From Theropithecus gelada (Eukaryota; Chordata; Mammalia; Primates; Cercopithecidae), in contig NC_037668.1 in the NCBI RefSeq assembly GCF_003255815.1, positions 67,901,117 to 67,965,116 of the forward strand: a stretch of 64,000 nucleotides of DNA. Direction: 5' to 3'. Made by a program: the position numbers and the translations under genes. The notes under the pieces were generated by a model. It was given only the letters and a program-made list of their open reading frames with translations, was not told the origin of the DNA and did no database searches. Below, in pieces: positions 25,001 to 40,000 of the stretch (position 1 is its first letter; each line of letters begins with the position of its first letter).

Positions 25001-28000
25001 TGTAGCTGGGACTACAGGCGCCCGCCACCGCGCCGGGCTAAGTTTTGTATTTTTAGTAGAGACGGGGTTTCACCGTGTTAGTCAGGATGGTCTCGATCTC
25101 CTGACCTCGTGATCCGCCCATCTCGGCCTCCCAAAGTGCTGGGATTACAGGCGTGAGCCACCGCGCCCGGCCAAAATGGAACACTTAAACAACACTATAA
25201 ACCAAGTGGACTGAGCAGCCATCTATAGACTACCCAATAGCAGCTAAATATACATTCTTCTCAAATGCACATGGTCTATTCTCTAGGATAGACCATGTGT
25301 TAGCCCATAAAACAAATCTAAATAAATTTTAAAGGATTGAAATATATAAAGTATGTTCTCTAACTACAGTAAAATAAAATTAGAAACGAATAGCAGAAGG
25401 AAATTTGGGAAATTCGCAAATAAGTGAAATTTAACTCTACCTTCCCAAATAAGCAATTAATTAAAGAAAAGAAAAAACCAAAACCAAAAACAAGATAAAT
25501 TAGAAAATGACTTTTTGTTGTATTTTGTTTTGTGGTTTTTGAGACAGGGTTTCACTCTGTCCCCCAGACTGGAGTGCAGTGGCACAATCATAGGTCACTG
25601 CAGCCTTGAACTCCTGGGCTCACGTGGTCCTCCCAGTTTAGCCTCCCAAAGTATTGGGACTACAGGCATGAGCCACCATGCCCAGCCCAGAAAATACTTT
25701 GAGATGAATGATGAAACACAACATACCAATATTTATGGAGGGAAATTTATATTTGTAAAATGTTGATTTTAAAAAAGAAATGTCTTAAGCCAGTAACCTA
25801 ACCATTCACCTTAAGAAACTAGAAAAAGAAGAGCAAATTAAACTGAAAGCAAGCAGAAGGAAGGAAATAATAAAGATTAGAGTATAAATAAATGAAATAG
25901 AGAATATAAAATCAATAAAGAAAAGTAATAAAGTTAGTTCTTTGAAAAGATTGACAAAATTGATATACTTTCAGTTAGACTGAACAAGAACAAAAAGAAT
26001 ACTCAAATCAGGAATAAAAAAGGAGACACTGGCCGGGCGCGGTGGCTCAAGCCTGTAATCCCAGCACTTTGGGAGGCCGAGACGGGCGGATCACGAGGTC
26101 AGGAGTTCGAGACCATCCTGGCTAACACGGTGAAACCCCGTCTCTACTAAAAAATACAAAAAACTAGCCGGGCGAGGTGATGGGCGCCTGTAGTCCCAGC
26201 TACTCGGGAGGCTGAGGCAGGAGAATGGCGTAAAAACCCGGGAGGCGGAGCTTGCAATGAGCTGAGATCTGGCCACTGCACTCCAGCCTGGGCGACACAG
26301 CGAGACTCTGTCTCAAAAAAAAAAAGACACTACCATCAACCTTACAGAAATAAAAAGGATTATAAAGGAATACTCTGAACAACTGTTTGCCAACAAATTA
26401 CATTACCGGATGAAATGGACAAATTTCTAGAAAGATAAAACCCACTGAGGCCGGGTGCAGAGACTCAAAGCCTATAATCCTAGCACTTTGGGAGGCCAAG
26501 GCGGATGGATCACCTGAGGCCAGGAGTTTGAGACCAGCCTAGCTAATGTGGTAAAACCCCGTCTCTACTAAAAATACAAAAAACAAATCAGCCGGGCACG
26601 GTGGCGCGTACCTGTAGTCCCAGCTACTCGAGAGGCCGAGGCAGGAGAATCGCTTGAACCCGGGAGGCAGAGGTTGCAGTGAGCCGAGATTGTGCCGTTG
26701 CACTCCAGCCTGGGCAACAAAATCGAAACTCTGTCTCAAGAAAAAAAAAAAACACACACACACACACACACAGAAACTGACTGACAGATAAATAGAAAAT
26801 CCGAGTATACCTATGACTAGTAAAGAGGGTAATTTGAAAATTTCCCACATCCACAGGGTCTCACTGAACAGAACATTTACAGAAGAATTAATACCAGTCC
26901 TTCACAAAGTATTCAAAAAAACAGAAAAAGAGGGAACACTTCCCGACTTATGCTATGAAGCCAGTATTACTTTGATATTAAAACCAAACAAAGACATTGT
27001 AAGAAAGAAAACCACAGACCAGGCCAGGCACAGTGGCTCATGCCTGTAGTCCCAGCACTTTGGAAGGTGGAGGCAGGCAGATCACTTGAGGTCAGGAGTT
27101 TGAGTCCAGCCTGGACAACATGATGAAATCCTGTCTCTACTAAAAATACAAAAATTAGCCAGGTGTGGTGACACACACCTGTAATCCCAGCTACTCAGGA
27201 GGCTGAGACAGGAGAATTGCATGAACCTAGGAGGCAGAGGTTGCAGTGAGCTGAGATCGTGCCAGTGCACTCCAACCTGGGTGACAGAGTGAGACTCTCT
27301 CCAAAAAGAGACAAAATGCCAGAATGTCCACTCATGCCACTTCTGTTCTTACTGATCTCTTTGCCTCTATATTCTCCTCACCCACTCCTGTTTTTCTGGG
27401 CTGTTGAATACATCTGTAAAAACTCTTACTTAAGGCTGGGTCTAGTGGCGCATGCCTGTAATCCTAGCTCTTTGGGAGGCTTAGGTTGAGGGAACATTTG
27501 AGGCCAGGAGTTCAAGACCAGCCTCGGCAACAATATGAAACTCCATCTCTACAAAAAAATAATAAACTGGGCATGATGGTGTGCGACTATAGTCCCAACT
27601 ACCTTGGAGGCTGAGGCAGGAGAGAGGATCACTGGTACCTAGGAGTTCGAGGCTGCAGTGAGCTGCGATCGCACCACTACACTCTAGCCTGGGCCACAGA
27701 CTCCACTACACTCTAGCCCTGTCTCTTATAGTAAAAAAACAAACGGACCGGGTGCAGTGGCTCACGCCTGTAATCCTAGCACTTTGGAAAGTCGAGGCGA
27801 GCAGATTGCCTGAGGTCAGGAGTTCAAGACCAGCCTGGGCAACACGGTGAAACCCTGTCTATACTAAAATACAAAAAATTAGCTGGGCATGGCAGCGTAT
27901 ACCTGTAGTCTAAGCTACTCAAAAGGCTGAAGCAGGAGAATTGCATGATATCGGGAGGCGGAGGTTGCACCGAGATTGCACCACTGCACTCCAGCCTGGG

Positions 28001-31000
28001 CAACAGAGCAAGACTCCATCTCAAAAATAGAAAGAAAGAAAGAGAAAAATACCCAACTCCTACTTAAGTCACAACATAGCATAAGGTAAAAGAAGTAACA
28101 TATAACCAGCATAGTATCCCCTTTCTTTAAAATGTGTACATATTTGCAGTAGTCACATATTAAACCCATGCTGTGTAACATGTATATAGACATAATACTG
28201 GAAAAAAATTCACATTGTTGATACTAGTTATCATTGAGTTGTAAGATTGAAGATGATTTTTATTCTGTGTTCTGGGTTTTCTATTGTAAATATTTTTGTA
28301 ATTAGCAGAAATCTAGTAAACAGTAATTAATCAAACTACGATTTCCAGTGATTTCTTTTGGATATATATACAAGTGAAAACAACAACAAAAATTGGTTTT
28401 CCCCATAAAAACCCGTGAGTAAGTTTCGGGTCCTTTAGTATTCTGTTACCATTGGCCTGCATGATAATTTTGTGGAAATCAGCCAAAAGTACCCTTACCC
28501 TCTAACACCACCTTCATATGGTTGCCTTTCAAAGGTCTTCCGTCTTCTGAGGGCAAAAGCCTCATTAGGGCTTGACAAGTGGACTGAATTTCAGCTCCCA
28601 GTAACTCTCTTGGCTGGTTAGTTTTGTGCCATGCAAAACTGTACAACTCTGTGACATGGCCTTATTCAGTCTGTCTATCCCCCAGTGTGTGATTTAGCTC
28701 TATCCTAAGTCTCTCAACTTGTTTAGCCTTTCATTCACGGAGTGTCATCTGCGTGACATCACTCATTGCCGTTACATCAGATAACCTTTTCCCTCCTCAC
28801 GTGCCACAGTTACTCTCACATTAATTAGTTTGCTCATTCTGGCTTTTTATTTTTGGGCTACACTCTCCCCTGTCCATCTAGACCCTGCTATCTCCCCAAT
28901 AATTATTTTCCTTGGAATCTTTGTGGCTTACTTCAGTCAGTTTTATTCTTCCTGTCTTCAGTCTTCTGTCCCATTTATTCTTCATGTTATTTATCTTATA
29001 GTTATCTTTCATTCTGACAAGTAGTTATTGATGTTCATTCATGGGCCTGGCACTATTGTAGGCACTGAAGATAAGTGGGGAAAGAAACAGACTTCTGCCC
29101 TTAAGGAACTTATATTTTAGTGGTAAAATAGGTAGTAAGCATACTTGATTATTTGAAACACATGTTCGGTTTGTTTTACCAGCTATAGAATTGTTAGCCC
29201 CAGGACTAGAAATTATATTTAAGAACAAAAAATTGTTTTAGTATCTAAGTATAAGATGTTACCTAGATACTCATTGAAACTCTCAGAAGCTTGTGGATGA
29301 CCTTCATTTTAATTTACCTTAGCTGTGAAGTATTTTCTTGCATGTATTTGTTTTTTAGTGTGGTCTTAGCTATTTATTGCAAAAGATTGAGGACAAGTAG
29401 TATAATGATATTTTGTTAGTGAGGTGTTATCTCATTTTAATTTACATGAATTTTTTCAGTTATTTATTTACTTTTATTTATCGTATCTTTTTTCCTCTAT
29501 ATTGAAGAAGGTACAGGTATTTGGGGCATAATACTGAGATTCTCTTCAAGTCAAAGGATGTTAACTGAGTGCTTGTTGTGTGAATATCCTAAAACAGGTG
29601 CCAAGGGGGATAAAAGTATAAAATAAGATCTAGTACCTGCTTTCAAGGAATTTAGAGTCTATAAGGAGGAACAGATAACAGATATGGAAAAAAACCTCTG
29701 GCTTCAGTTTTTCTCATTTGTAAAAATGATCAGATGTCTCATTTAGTTAAATGAAAGTGGAAAATAAGTCTAGAGTGATATTTATTTCTGTTATTACCTC
29801 AGATAAGTGGGCACAAGACAAATGAGCTCTTGAATTGGAAGCTTATACAAAGCCCCCACTGTATACTAGTTCCACCTTCACAATAGAAACCTTGATGGAA
29901 GCAAAACAGTCAAGTTAATAGATAATGAAAATGTGTATGTGAGATACCAAGCTTCGGAGTTATGAAGCTCTTGATCAGAAATTTCATTATCAAGCATACT
30001 GGTGTATTTTAAAATGCCAGGTAAACAGCAATATTACGAGCTAATTAAAAGAATGTTAAAAAAAAAAAAAGAATGTTAATATTTGCTGAAAATGCATAAT
30101 TGGAGAAAGTTAAAGTTAAGTTTAATCTGAGACATTGGTAGAGAAAGTTAAGCTTTGCTTGTTTAGGCCAGTGCAGGAGCATGTTTACCAACAATCCCTG
30201 TGGTAACTTAGAAGGCACGGAGATAATGATAATAGAAAAACAGAAGTGCTGGCCAGACGCGGTGGCTCACGCCTATAATCCCAGCACTTTGGGAGGCCGA
30301 GGCGGGTGGATCATGAGGTCAGGAGATCGAGACCATCCTGGCTAACATGTTGAAACTCTGTCTCTACTAAAAATATTAAACAATTAGCCGGGCATGGTGT
30401 CGTAATCCCAGCTACTCAGGAGGCTGAGACAGGAGAATCACTTGAACCTGGGAGGCAGAGGTTGCAGTGAGCCGAGATCACGCCACTGCAGTCCAGCCTG
30501 GGCGACAGAGCAAGACTCCATCTCAAAAAAGAAGAAGAAGAAAAAAAAGAAAGTAGAACAGAAGTGCTTCTACTCCTAGCAACTCTCAAGACTTGATGCT
30601 CCCACAGTATTGCTGGGTTACCCACAACAATACTGAAATATTTTATTTCTGTTTCTTCAATGCTATGCTCACTCTTATTTAGGCCACTGCATGTGTTTTT
30701 CTTCTTGTTCTGGAGTATCTTTTGCAGTTCACTGTCCCTTTCCCATGGCTTATTCCTATTCATTCCCACTCATCTTAGGTGCCACTTTACCCGGAAAGTC
30801 TTTTTTGGTTCCCAAATTTGGGTTAGAGTCTTCTTACCAAAGGTATTTTTAAAATACTGTATACTCTCTCATTGTAGCTATTTAATTCTTAGTAACTGCT
30901 TCCTTACTAATAACCCTGACTAGACTGTGATATCCATTAGGGCAAAAATTAGATTGGCTTGCATCTCCAGTACTTCGCACAGTGCAGGTATTTAGCAAAT

Positions 31001-34000
31001 GGCACTGCTTTGCTAGGCACATACATTTTGATATGGCTCTTTTTCTTCTTACAGGATTTTGTTTACAGGGGATTTGGGATATTATTTATAGAGCTGTGCT
31101 CTTGTCCTCGAGTTTATAGTCTAGCTGGAGAGCCAAAGTGAAAGTACATAAAAAAGTAAAATAATAGGGCCAGGGTGTTGGTTCACACCTATAATCCCAA
31201 CACTTTGAAAGGCTGAGGCAGGAGGGATCACTTGAGGCCAGGAGTTTGAGACCAGCCTGGGCAGCATAGTGAGAGCTCATCTCTTAAAAAAAAAAAAAAA
31301 AAAAAAAGCTGGGTGGGGTGGTACACACTTGTGGTCACAGCTACTTGAGAAACTGAGGCAAGAGGATATCTTGAGCCCAGGAGAGTGGAGACTTCAATGA
31401 GCCATGATTACCCTAACTGCACTGCAGCCTAAGCAACAGAGTAAGACACTGTCTTAAAAAAAAAAACACACACACACACACACACAAAATAATAAAAGGT
31501 AAAGGCCAGTATGAGTAGGTTAAATGTTGGCCCAAGGCAGAATAAATATCCCAATTTAAACATTTTCAATTTAAAAATGAACTTTTGACTCATTTTTTAT
31601 TTGTGAAATAGAAATATTGCCTGCCTTGCCAGTCTTATAGATTTGTCATGTTGACGTATGACAAAAAACGAGATAATACAGTAAAATTTATTTGAAAAAA
31701 TAAAAAAAGTTCTAGAAATAAGTGCTACAAAGGAGAAATTTGAGTGTTTGACAGCGATCCAAATAACATGACCTCAGAAGTTAGGAAACGATTCTGTAAG
31801 AAAATAACATTTGAGCTGAGCTTTAAAAAAAGCCTTTCTGCACCTACCTGAAGATATGACTAAAATTAGAGCCTTAGAACCACCCCCTTGTAACTACATA
31901 GCACTCTGGAGGAGTTGAGCTGTTTACCTCATTTGCTCTGATGCAAAAAAAAAAAAAGAATGAGAAAGGGTCTTTTAAAGTCTAGTTCACTTGTTTTATA
32001 CTCTTTTTCAGTGTAGGAAAGGAGCCCCAGAAAAATTTGATTTGTCTAGAGGGTTTTTGTTTGTTTTTTTTATGATTTAAGTCGTGTAAATGAAAAGATG
32101 TATTTCTAAAAAGGGTTTTGATGGTCTGAAAAACCCATTAATACACTAGAAATTTTCCTTCTATGAAAAAATGATGTTAATGTAGCGTTTGTATTTAAAA
32201 CAGTTCCTGAACTGGCCTCCTTTAGCCCCACTGACAGTGAGGATAAGCCATATGTTTTACTATCTGTAACCAGAGTGACCCAGCTGTGGTCATAGATACT
32301 AGGGGAAGACAGGAACAGGAAAGAAAAAAAAGATAATAATACTTCAGGTAAAAATAACCTGAGATTATTATATATAATTTGATTCATCTATATGGTAGCA
32401 ATGTTCGTAAGTAATTTTTTTAAAATGCAAAAATGTTTCTATCTATATTGAGACTGTAGTAGAACTTCCTTATAGTGTCTGTTCCCTTCTTTAATGTTTT
32501 CTTATGTGAAATATTCATGCCAGAAGACTCATTCATTAGCAGGAGAAAATTATGTCCCTAATTTTTGCCTCATCAAGAAGTTTCACATTATATAACAAAG
32601 TTTACTGAAAAGTCACCATTTTCTTTTTGACTTAGTCATCTCATTTTTGATAGATTGCAAAGGTCGACTGCAAGGAAGTACTAGACATCATTTGTAATCT
32701 GGAATCTGAGGGGCAGGATAACACAGCATTTGTTCTTTGTACGACTTACCTTACCCAGCAGCTCCAAACTGCAAGTGTATATTGTTCTTGGTAAGTATAT
32801 TTAGTTTTACACTCTTTATTTGTTAGCACATAGTATATAGCATTTAGGGTTTATGTAAAATGTTAATTTGTTTCTAATTTAAAACCTAGCATGAACTGTG
32901 AATAGCTTCTTGCTTCCACACAAAATCATTTAATTAAAAATATCATTGGTTTAATCTAGTCAAGAAAGGGTAAAATATTCCTCTTGATTATCCCATAAAG
33001 GGTTGTCTGTTAACTCCAATATATGTCTTCTATCTTGAAGATAAAATTTTGTCAATATGAAACAAACCTGTGTTAGATTGTTTTTCTTTTCATTTTTTTA
33101 GTATCTTCTGGGTAGTCCTTCCCATTCTTATTTGGGAACCCACAGATGAAAAGGATCAAATTATCTAGGTTTCTAGGTCAAACTAGCACTAAAAAAGAAA
33201 TTCATTTGAATAGTAATCTCTTTTGCAACTTTGGAACTATATAGTTGAATTGCATTATTTTGGTTTTAATTCAATTTATATCTTGTTTGCCTACAGAATA
33301 CTTAGTTGCTAAAAAGGAAACAGTAAGTGTATCCATGGTTCTTTCATTCTAACTGTATTGAATCTATTTAGGCCAAAGGGACAAACCTGATACACAGGAA
33401 ACCTCTAAAATGTAAGACTCTCTGTCAGTAAGTATCAGATTAGTGGTATGGATAATGCTATAGGAGATCAGAGAGAGGTGCTCACTGTATACCAGAGTAT
33501 TAAAGGTGTCAGGGAGGAAGTAATATTTGAGATTTAATTCTAAGAATGGGTTGGATTTGCATTATCTTGATTAGAGGAACTCTGACTATTTCAGAACCTA
33601 AGGATGGCTTAAAATTGGAAATGAGCATTTTGTTTATAGGAAAACCTAGTAAAGCCTTTTGTGTACTTCAGCCCTCATTGATCTCCCTCTGGATCGTCTG
33701 TCTATTTTAATAGTTTTATGGTTAATACTGTTGTATGTTACTATATTTCTTTTTGTTTATTATTTTATGTAGAAATTTGTGTGCTGTAATCTCACCCAGT
33801 CCTCATAATAATCATTGCACAGGTGAGGCAGTTGGGGGATCATAGGGACCAGAGAAAACTTGTAATTGTCCATGGTCTCAAAGCTAAAGTGGTAGAGCTG
33901 AGATTCAAGCCCAGGTCTTAAACTTCTAATCTAGTGCTTTTCTTCTGTATACGTGTTTTCTTGGCATAGGCCAAAATTCAAATTGTAGTTTTTTGCCACC

Positions 34001-37000
34001 AAATCCACTATGCCAGAGTTATACCTCCTGTGAGAAAGGAGATAGTGAGATGGGGACTTAAATATAATTTCTTTATGATGAAAAAAGTACCTACCATTAT
34101 AGCTAGGTTTTCAGTACAAATAATAAATTAAATTGTATATGGAATGTGTTATAGATTGTGTTTAAAATTTTTCTCCCCTTCTTTAGTCGCCCACCATTCA
34201 CTCTTCCAGAGCTGTTAGTGGCTCTAGGATTAATGCTGTTCTTCTATAGCAGGAAGGGATTAATAGAGATTTCCCTTTGTGGCCTCCTCAGGAGCTATAA
34301 TGAGTAAAGGAAAGAAAATCTTAGTCATTTCACACTTTGTTAAAATTAAGCTTCTTTCAAGCAATTCAAGGAGAAATCACAGCTTTTTTTTGTTTTTGTT
34401 TTTGTTTTTGAGACCGAGTCTTGCTCTGTCACCCAGGCTGGAGTGCAGTGGTGTGATCTCGGCTCACTGCAACCTCCGCCTCCCGAGTAGCTGGGATTAC
34501 AGGTGCACGCCGCCATGCCCAGCTAATTTTTGTATTTTTGGTAGAGACTGGGTTTCACCATGTTGGTCAGGCTGGTCTCGAACTCCTGACCTCATGATAT
34601 CTACCCGCCTCAGCCTACCAAAGTGCTAGGGTTATAGGCATGAGCCACCACGCCTAGCCACATCTTTTTTTTTTTTTTTAACCCTTCCATTGTTTTTGAA
34701 AGCTTTTTTTTTGGTAGTGGGATGCTGGAGTTAGAATATTAGAATAACATAAAACGTTGAATTTTGGCCAGGCATGGCTCACACCTGTAATCTCAGCACT
34801 TTGGGAGGCCGAGGTCGGGGGGTCACCTGAGGTCGGGAGTTCAAGACCAGCCTGACCAACATGGTGAAACCCCATCTCTACTAAAAATACAAAAATTAGC
34901 CATGCATGGTGGCAGGCGTCTGTAATTCCAGCTACTCAGGAGACTGAGGCACCAGAATCGCTTGAACCTGGGAGGTGGAGGTTGCAGTAAGCTGAGGTCA
35001 TGCCAGCTCAGGAGACAAGAGCAACTCCGTCTCAAAAAAAACCACAAAAAACATTGAATTTTACTAAGGAAAATTAATCACAGGAATTCTGTTCAAATGA
35101 GATAGATTATTTTGTTATGCTTGAGGTAGTGGGACATAAGGAGTATTTGTTTAAAAAAAAACTTTTAAGTGGTATTTTGGATAAGAGAGATATCAGTATT
35201 TTTTAAATGTGGCAATAAAGTTGAAATACAAAGTAATAAAAGTAGTCATGCTTATTTTTAAACACGTATGCTAGAATTTATTTCTTGGGAGTATCATTCT
35301 TGAGTGTAGTTACCATGAAGATAATATTTGAAATGTAAACTATGTAGCTATCGGCCGGGTGCAGTAGCTCACGCCTGTAATCCCAGCAATTTGGGAGGCT
35401 AAGGTGGGTGGATCATTTGAGGTCAGGAGTTTAAGACCAGCCTGGCCAACATGGTGAAAATCCATCTCTACTTAAAATACAAAAATGAGCCGGGCATGGT
35501 GGCGTGCGCCTGTAATCCCAGCTACCCTGGAGGCTGAGGCAAGAGAATTGCTGGAACTCGGGAGGCAGAGGTTGCAGTGAGCCAAGATCATGCCACTGTA
35601 CTCCAGCCTGGGCGACAGAGCAAGACTCTGTTTCAAAAAAAAAAAAAAAAGCCAGATGGTACTGGTGCACACCTATAATCCCAGCTACTCAGGAGGCTGA
35701 GGCAGGACAATTGCTTGAGCCTGGGAGGTGGAGGTTGTGGTGAGCCAAGATCACAACACTGCACTCCAGTCTGGGTGACACAATGAGACCCTGTCTCAAA
35801 AAACAAAACAAAACAAAAACAAAAACCTATGTAACTGTCACTCAGAACATTTTTTATTCTTTTAGAAATTTCCCTCAGAGACATTTACAAACCACAGTAA
35901 AAAGTAAAAATGTTTTAAACTTTGCAGCAGTTATTGTTTAACTTACTTATTAATATTGACCCCAAAAGATTTTTGACTGTTGGAGAAAATTAAAGAAGTA
36001 CTAGAAGAGGCCAGGCTCGGTGGCTCACGCCTGTAATCCCAGCACTTTGGGAGGCCGAGGCGGGCGGATCATGAGATCAGGAGATCGAGACCATCCTGGC
36101 TAATACGGTGAAACCCGTCTCTACTAAAAATACAAAAAATTAGCTGGGCGTGGTGGTGGGTGCCTGTAGTCCCAGCACTCGGGAGGCTGAGGCAGGAGAA
36201 TGGCGTGAACCCGGGAGGCGGAGCTTCCAGTAAGCCGAGATGGTGCCACTGCACACTAGCCTGGGCGACGGAGCAAGACTCCATCTCAAAAAAAAAAAAA
36301 GAAGTACTAGAGGAGTAAGCTCCCTGTAGATGCCTCTCAGTGGTAATATAATTGGAATAGCCATGCATTTGAAAAAGGTGACCATTTTGAGTGAGATGAT
36401 GTATTATATAGAGAGAGGTGTAATTACTGCAGCCATTTTAAAGTCATAAAGTTAAACTTTGAACCTCCACAGTAAGCTTTCATTGAGTATTTGATAGACT
36501 GGCCTTTGCTTTCTGTAATGTGTCTGAGCTTAAATTTTGTGTTACACATTTGTGTTTCTTCAGATGTAGTTACATGTCTGTTCTGCCCCAACTAGACTGA
36601 TATACCAACCAATATGTTGTTTAATTCACAGTTGTGTCCTCAGTAACTGGCGAAAACTAGCATATGTGTTTTATTTAACAGAATTTTGTGGGAGAGAAAA
36701 GAGGTCATGGGGGTCAATTACTATTGTATTAGCTTAAAAACTTTTTTTCTGTAATAGCCTTTTTTAGGGGATGATCATCCCTTGATTCCACAGTTTTATT
36801 TACTTCATTCCTAAAATACCTAAATTCTGAATCCCAGTGTAACATGTTAACTGGACTTCATGGGCTTCTTGCTATGTAGAAACACAGAGTAATGTTTATA
36901 TGCATATATGTATGTATGTATGTATTTATTTTTGAGACAGAGTCTCGCTGTTGTCACCCAGGCTTCAGTGCAGTGGTGCAATCTCAGCTCACTGCAGCCT

Positions 37001-40000
37001 CCGCCTCCCGGGTTTAAGCGATTCTCTGCCTCAGCTTCCCGAGTAGCTGGGATTACAGGTGCCAGCCACCACACCCGGCTAATTTTTTGTATTTTTAGTA
37101 GAGACGGGGTTTTACCATGTGGGCCAGGCTGGTCTCGATCTCCTGAACTCAGCTGAGCCACCACGCTGGCCAAAACACAGAGTAATTTAAAGTTCTTGCT
37201 TAGTAGCTAAATTCCTACCAAAATGTGTTTCTTGCTGTTAACAGAGCTAAATTTCCTTTCCAATTTTTATAAATTTATATATAACTTGTTGAAATGAGCT
37301 AGGTAATGGGCAAAATCGTGGGCACAGTAGATCATCTCAACATTGGAAGGATACATACAATGGAATCATTTTCCATGATTTTCAATGGTTGGCTTTTTTT
37401 TTTTTTTTTTTTTTTTGAGACGGAGTCTCGCTCTGTCACCCAGGCTGGAGTACAGTGGCCGGATCTCATCTCACTGCAAGCTCTGTCTCCCAGGTTTATG
37501 CCATTCTCCTGCCTCAGCCTCCCGAGTAGCTGGGACTACAGGCGCCCGCCACCTCACCCGGCTAGTTTTTTTGTATTTTTAGTAGAGACGGGGTTTCACC
37601 GTGTTAGCCAGGATGGTCTCGAACTCCTGACCTCGTGATCCGCCCGTCTCGGCCTCCCAAGGTGCTGGGATTACAGGCTTGAGCCACCGCGCCCGGCCCA
37701 ATGGTTGGCTTTTTTTAAAAAGTCACATTATTGTAGTAATTGAAGAAGAACTTATCCTAGTGCATGTTTGATCTATCAGGCTGTCGGTTACTATTGGATG
37801 TTGGTTTCAGTGTTCCAGTGTACAGATTTGAATGGATGATTGAAGTGACATCTTGCATCCTCATGAGTAATATACTGGCTGTCATGGTTTCAGGCATGTT
37901 TATATATTTGGATGGGTAATCATTTTATATCGATTTATAACTATGCAAATATTTTTACAAAATACACCATAAATGCCCGTTTTTGATCATGCTTATTTGG
38001 AGTTAACATACTTGGAGCCTGAAATATTTAATTTGGAATACCAAGCCCTGGACATTCTGACTTACTCTTTTAAAAGTTATTTGAGTGGCCGGGCATGGTG
38101 GTTTACGCATGTAATCCCAGCATTTTGGGAGGCCGGCGCTGGTGGATCATGAGTTCTGGAGTTCAAGACCAACCTGACCAAGGTGCTGAAACCCCTTCTC
38201 TACTAAAAATACAAAAATTAGCCGGGCATGCTGGCAGGCACCTGTAATGCCAGCTACTAGGGAGGCTGAGGCAGGAAAATCGCTTGAACCTGGGTGGCAG
38301 AGGTTGCAGTAAGTTGAGATCGCACCACTGCACTCCAGCCTGGGTGACAGAGCAAGACTCCATCTGGGGGGCAAAAATTATTTGAGCCTGTAATCCCAGT
38401 ACTCTGGGAAGCTGAAGTGGGTGGATCTCTTGAGGTCAGGAGTTCGAGACCAGCCTGGACAGCATGGTGAAACCCCATCTTTACTAAAATTACATAAATT
38501 AGCCAGGCATAGTGGCATGTGCCTGTAGTCCCCAGCTACTCAGGAGGCTGAGGAAGGAGAATTGCTTGAACCAGGGAGGTGGAGGTTGCAGTGAGCCGAG
38601 ATCATATCACTGCATTCCAGCCTGGGCAACAGAACAAGACTCTGTCTCAAAAAAAAAAAAAAAAAAAAAAAAAGGCCAGGCTCAGTGGCTCATGCATGTA
38701 ATCCCAGCACTTTGGGAGGGCAAAGTGGGCGGATCACCTGAGGTTGGGAGTTCAAGACCAGTCTGGCCAACATAGCGAAACCCCATCTCTACTAAAAATA
38801 CAAAAATTAGCCGGGCATGCTGGCAAGCATCTGTAATCCTAGCTACTTGAGGGAGGCTGAGGCAGGACAATCACTTGAACCTGGGAGGTGGAAGTTGCAG
38901 TGAGCCAAGATTGTGCCATTGCACTCCAGCCTGGGCGACAGCGTGAGACTCTGTCTCAAAAAATAAATAAATTATTTGAGAGACCTTAATTCTCAACCTG
39001 CCTTTTAACCACTTTAATGGATTTATAAATCTAACTTTGTTGCCAGGCTGGAGTATAGTGGCAAAATCAAAGCTCACTGCAGCCTTGAACTCCTGGGCTC
39101 AAGTGATTCTCTCACCTCAGCCTCCCAAGTATCTGGAATTATAGGCTTGAGCCTCTGTGCCTGGCTTTAGTTGGTGAATTTTATTTTATTTGAGAGAAGA
39201 TATTATTCTGTCACCTAGGCTGAAGTGTACTAGTGAGATCACAGCTTAATTCAGCCTTAAATCCTGGGCTCAATGACCACCCCCCCCATCTCTACCTCCT
39301 CAGTAGCTGGGACTACAGGTGTGCCACCAAGACTAGCTAGGCTTTTTTTGTTTGGTTGGTTTTAGGGTCTTACTGTGTTGCTCAGGCTGGTCTTGAACTC
39401 CTAGCCTCAAATAATCCTCTGCTGAGGTTATAGGCATGAGCCACTATGCCCAGCCCTTTAGTAAATTTTAGATAGTTGACATCGTTTACTCGTGTATATC
39501 TTTATAATCAGGATTTACTGACTTTGATAATTTTTGTTCTGTTCAAATAGGACAGATTTCACATACATATGACAGATTACAAAAGTTTTTATTACTTAAC
39601 ATGCTTAAATCTGAATAAAGTAATTGTGTGTTTAAAATGAACAGTTATCCCAGCTTGCCTGGCTGGTGGCTATTTTCACAGCTGGCCTATCTCAATTTTC
39701 ACTTCTTGTGGTTAGGAAAGTGGCACTAGCCAAATAAAGGCAATTTTTTTTTTTTTTTTTTTTTTTTTGAGACAGAGTCTCGCTCTGTTGCCCAGGCTGG
39801 AGTGCAGTGGCGCGATCTCAGCTCACTGCAAGCTCTGCCTCCCAGGTTCATGTCATTCTCCTGCCTCAGCCTCCCGAGTAGCTGGGACTACAGGCACCCA
39901 CCAGCACACCTGGCTAATTTTTCTGTATTTTTATTTTTATTTTTATTTTTTTTATTTTTTTTTTTTGAGACGGAGTCTCGCGCTGTGTCACCCAGGCTGG

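Larger units (their letters stand above)
24607..27021 (+). pseudogene. Fossil L1 ORF2 (endonuclease to reverse transcriptase region), broken by Alus
   Basis: Pieces at 24607-24870, 25173-25514, 25689-26030, 26326-26448 and 26773-27021 are colinear with L1 ORF2 in sense. Translated fragments include GDFNTHSE, MEHLNNTINQVD, YEQLFANKL-like and EGTLPDLCYEASITLILKPN, with stops and frameshifts. No intact product is possible. Four Alu-type elements interrupt it and a fifth follows. Subfamily (L1M or older L1P) is not resolved. Confidence 0.85.
11647..32653 (+). other. RLF: RLF intron (inferred intron 5, the largest here)
   Basis: About 21 kb. Contains the inverted-Alu hybrid at 12143, a broken L2 from roughly 13 to 16.3 kb, a reverse L2 at 19.3-20 kb, a fossil L1 ORF2 at 24.6-27.0 kb with Alus inserted, and further Alus and MIRs. 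I recognise nothing specific in 16263-16656, 16944-17480, 21251-22300, 28336-29009, 29160-29570, 29700-30250 and 31840-32653. Confidence 0.85.

Noticed and set aside
26813..27049. Frame containing EGTLPDLCYEASITLILKPN
   Set aside because: Real homology, but to L1 ORF2; it is a broken fragment joined to an Alu and is reported as part of the fossil.
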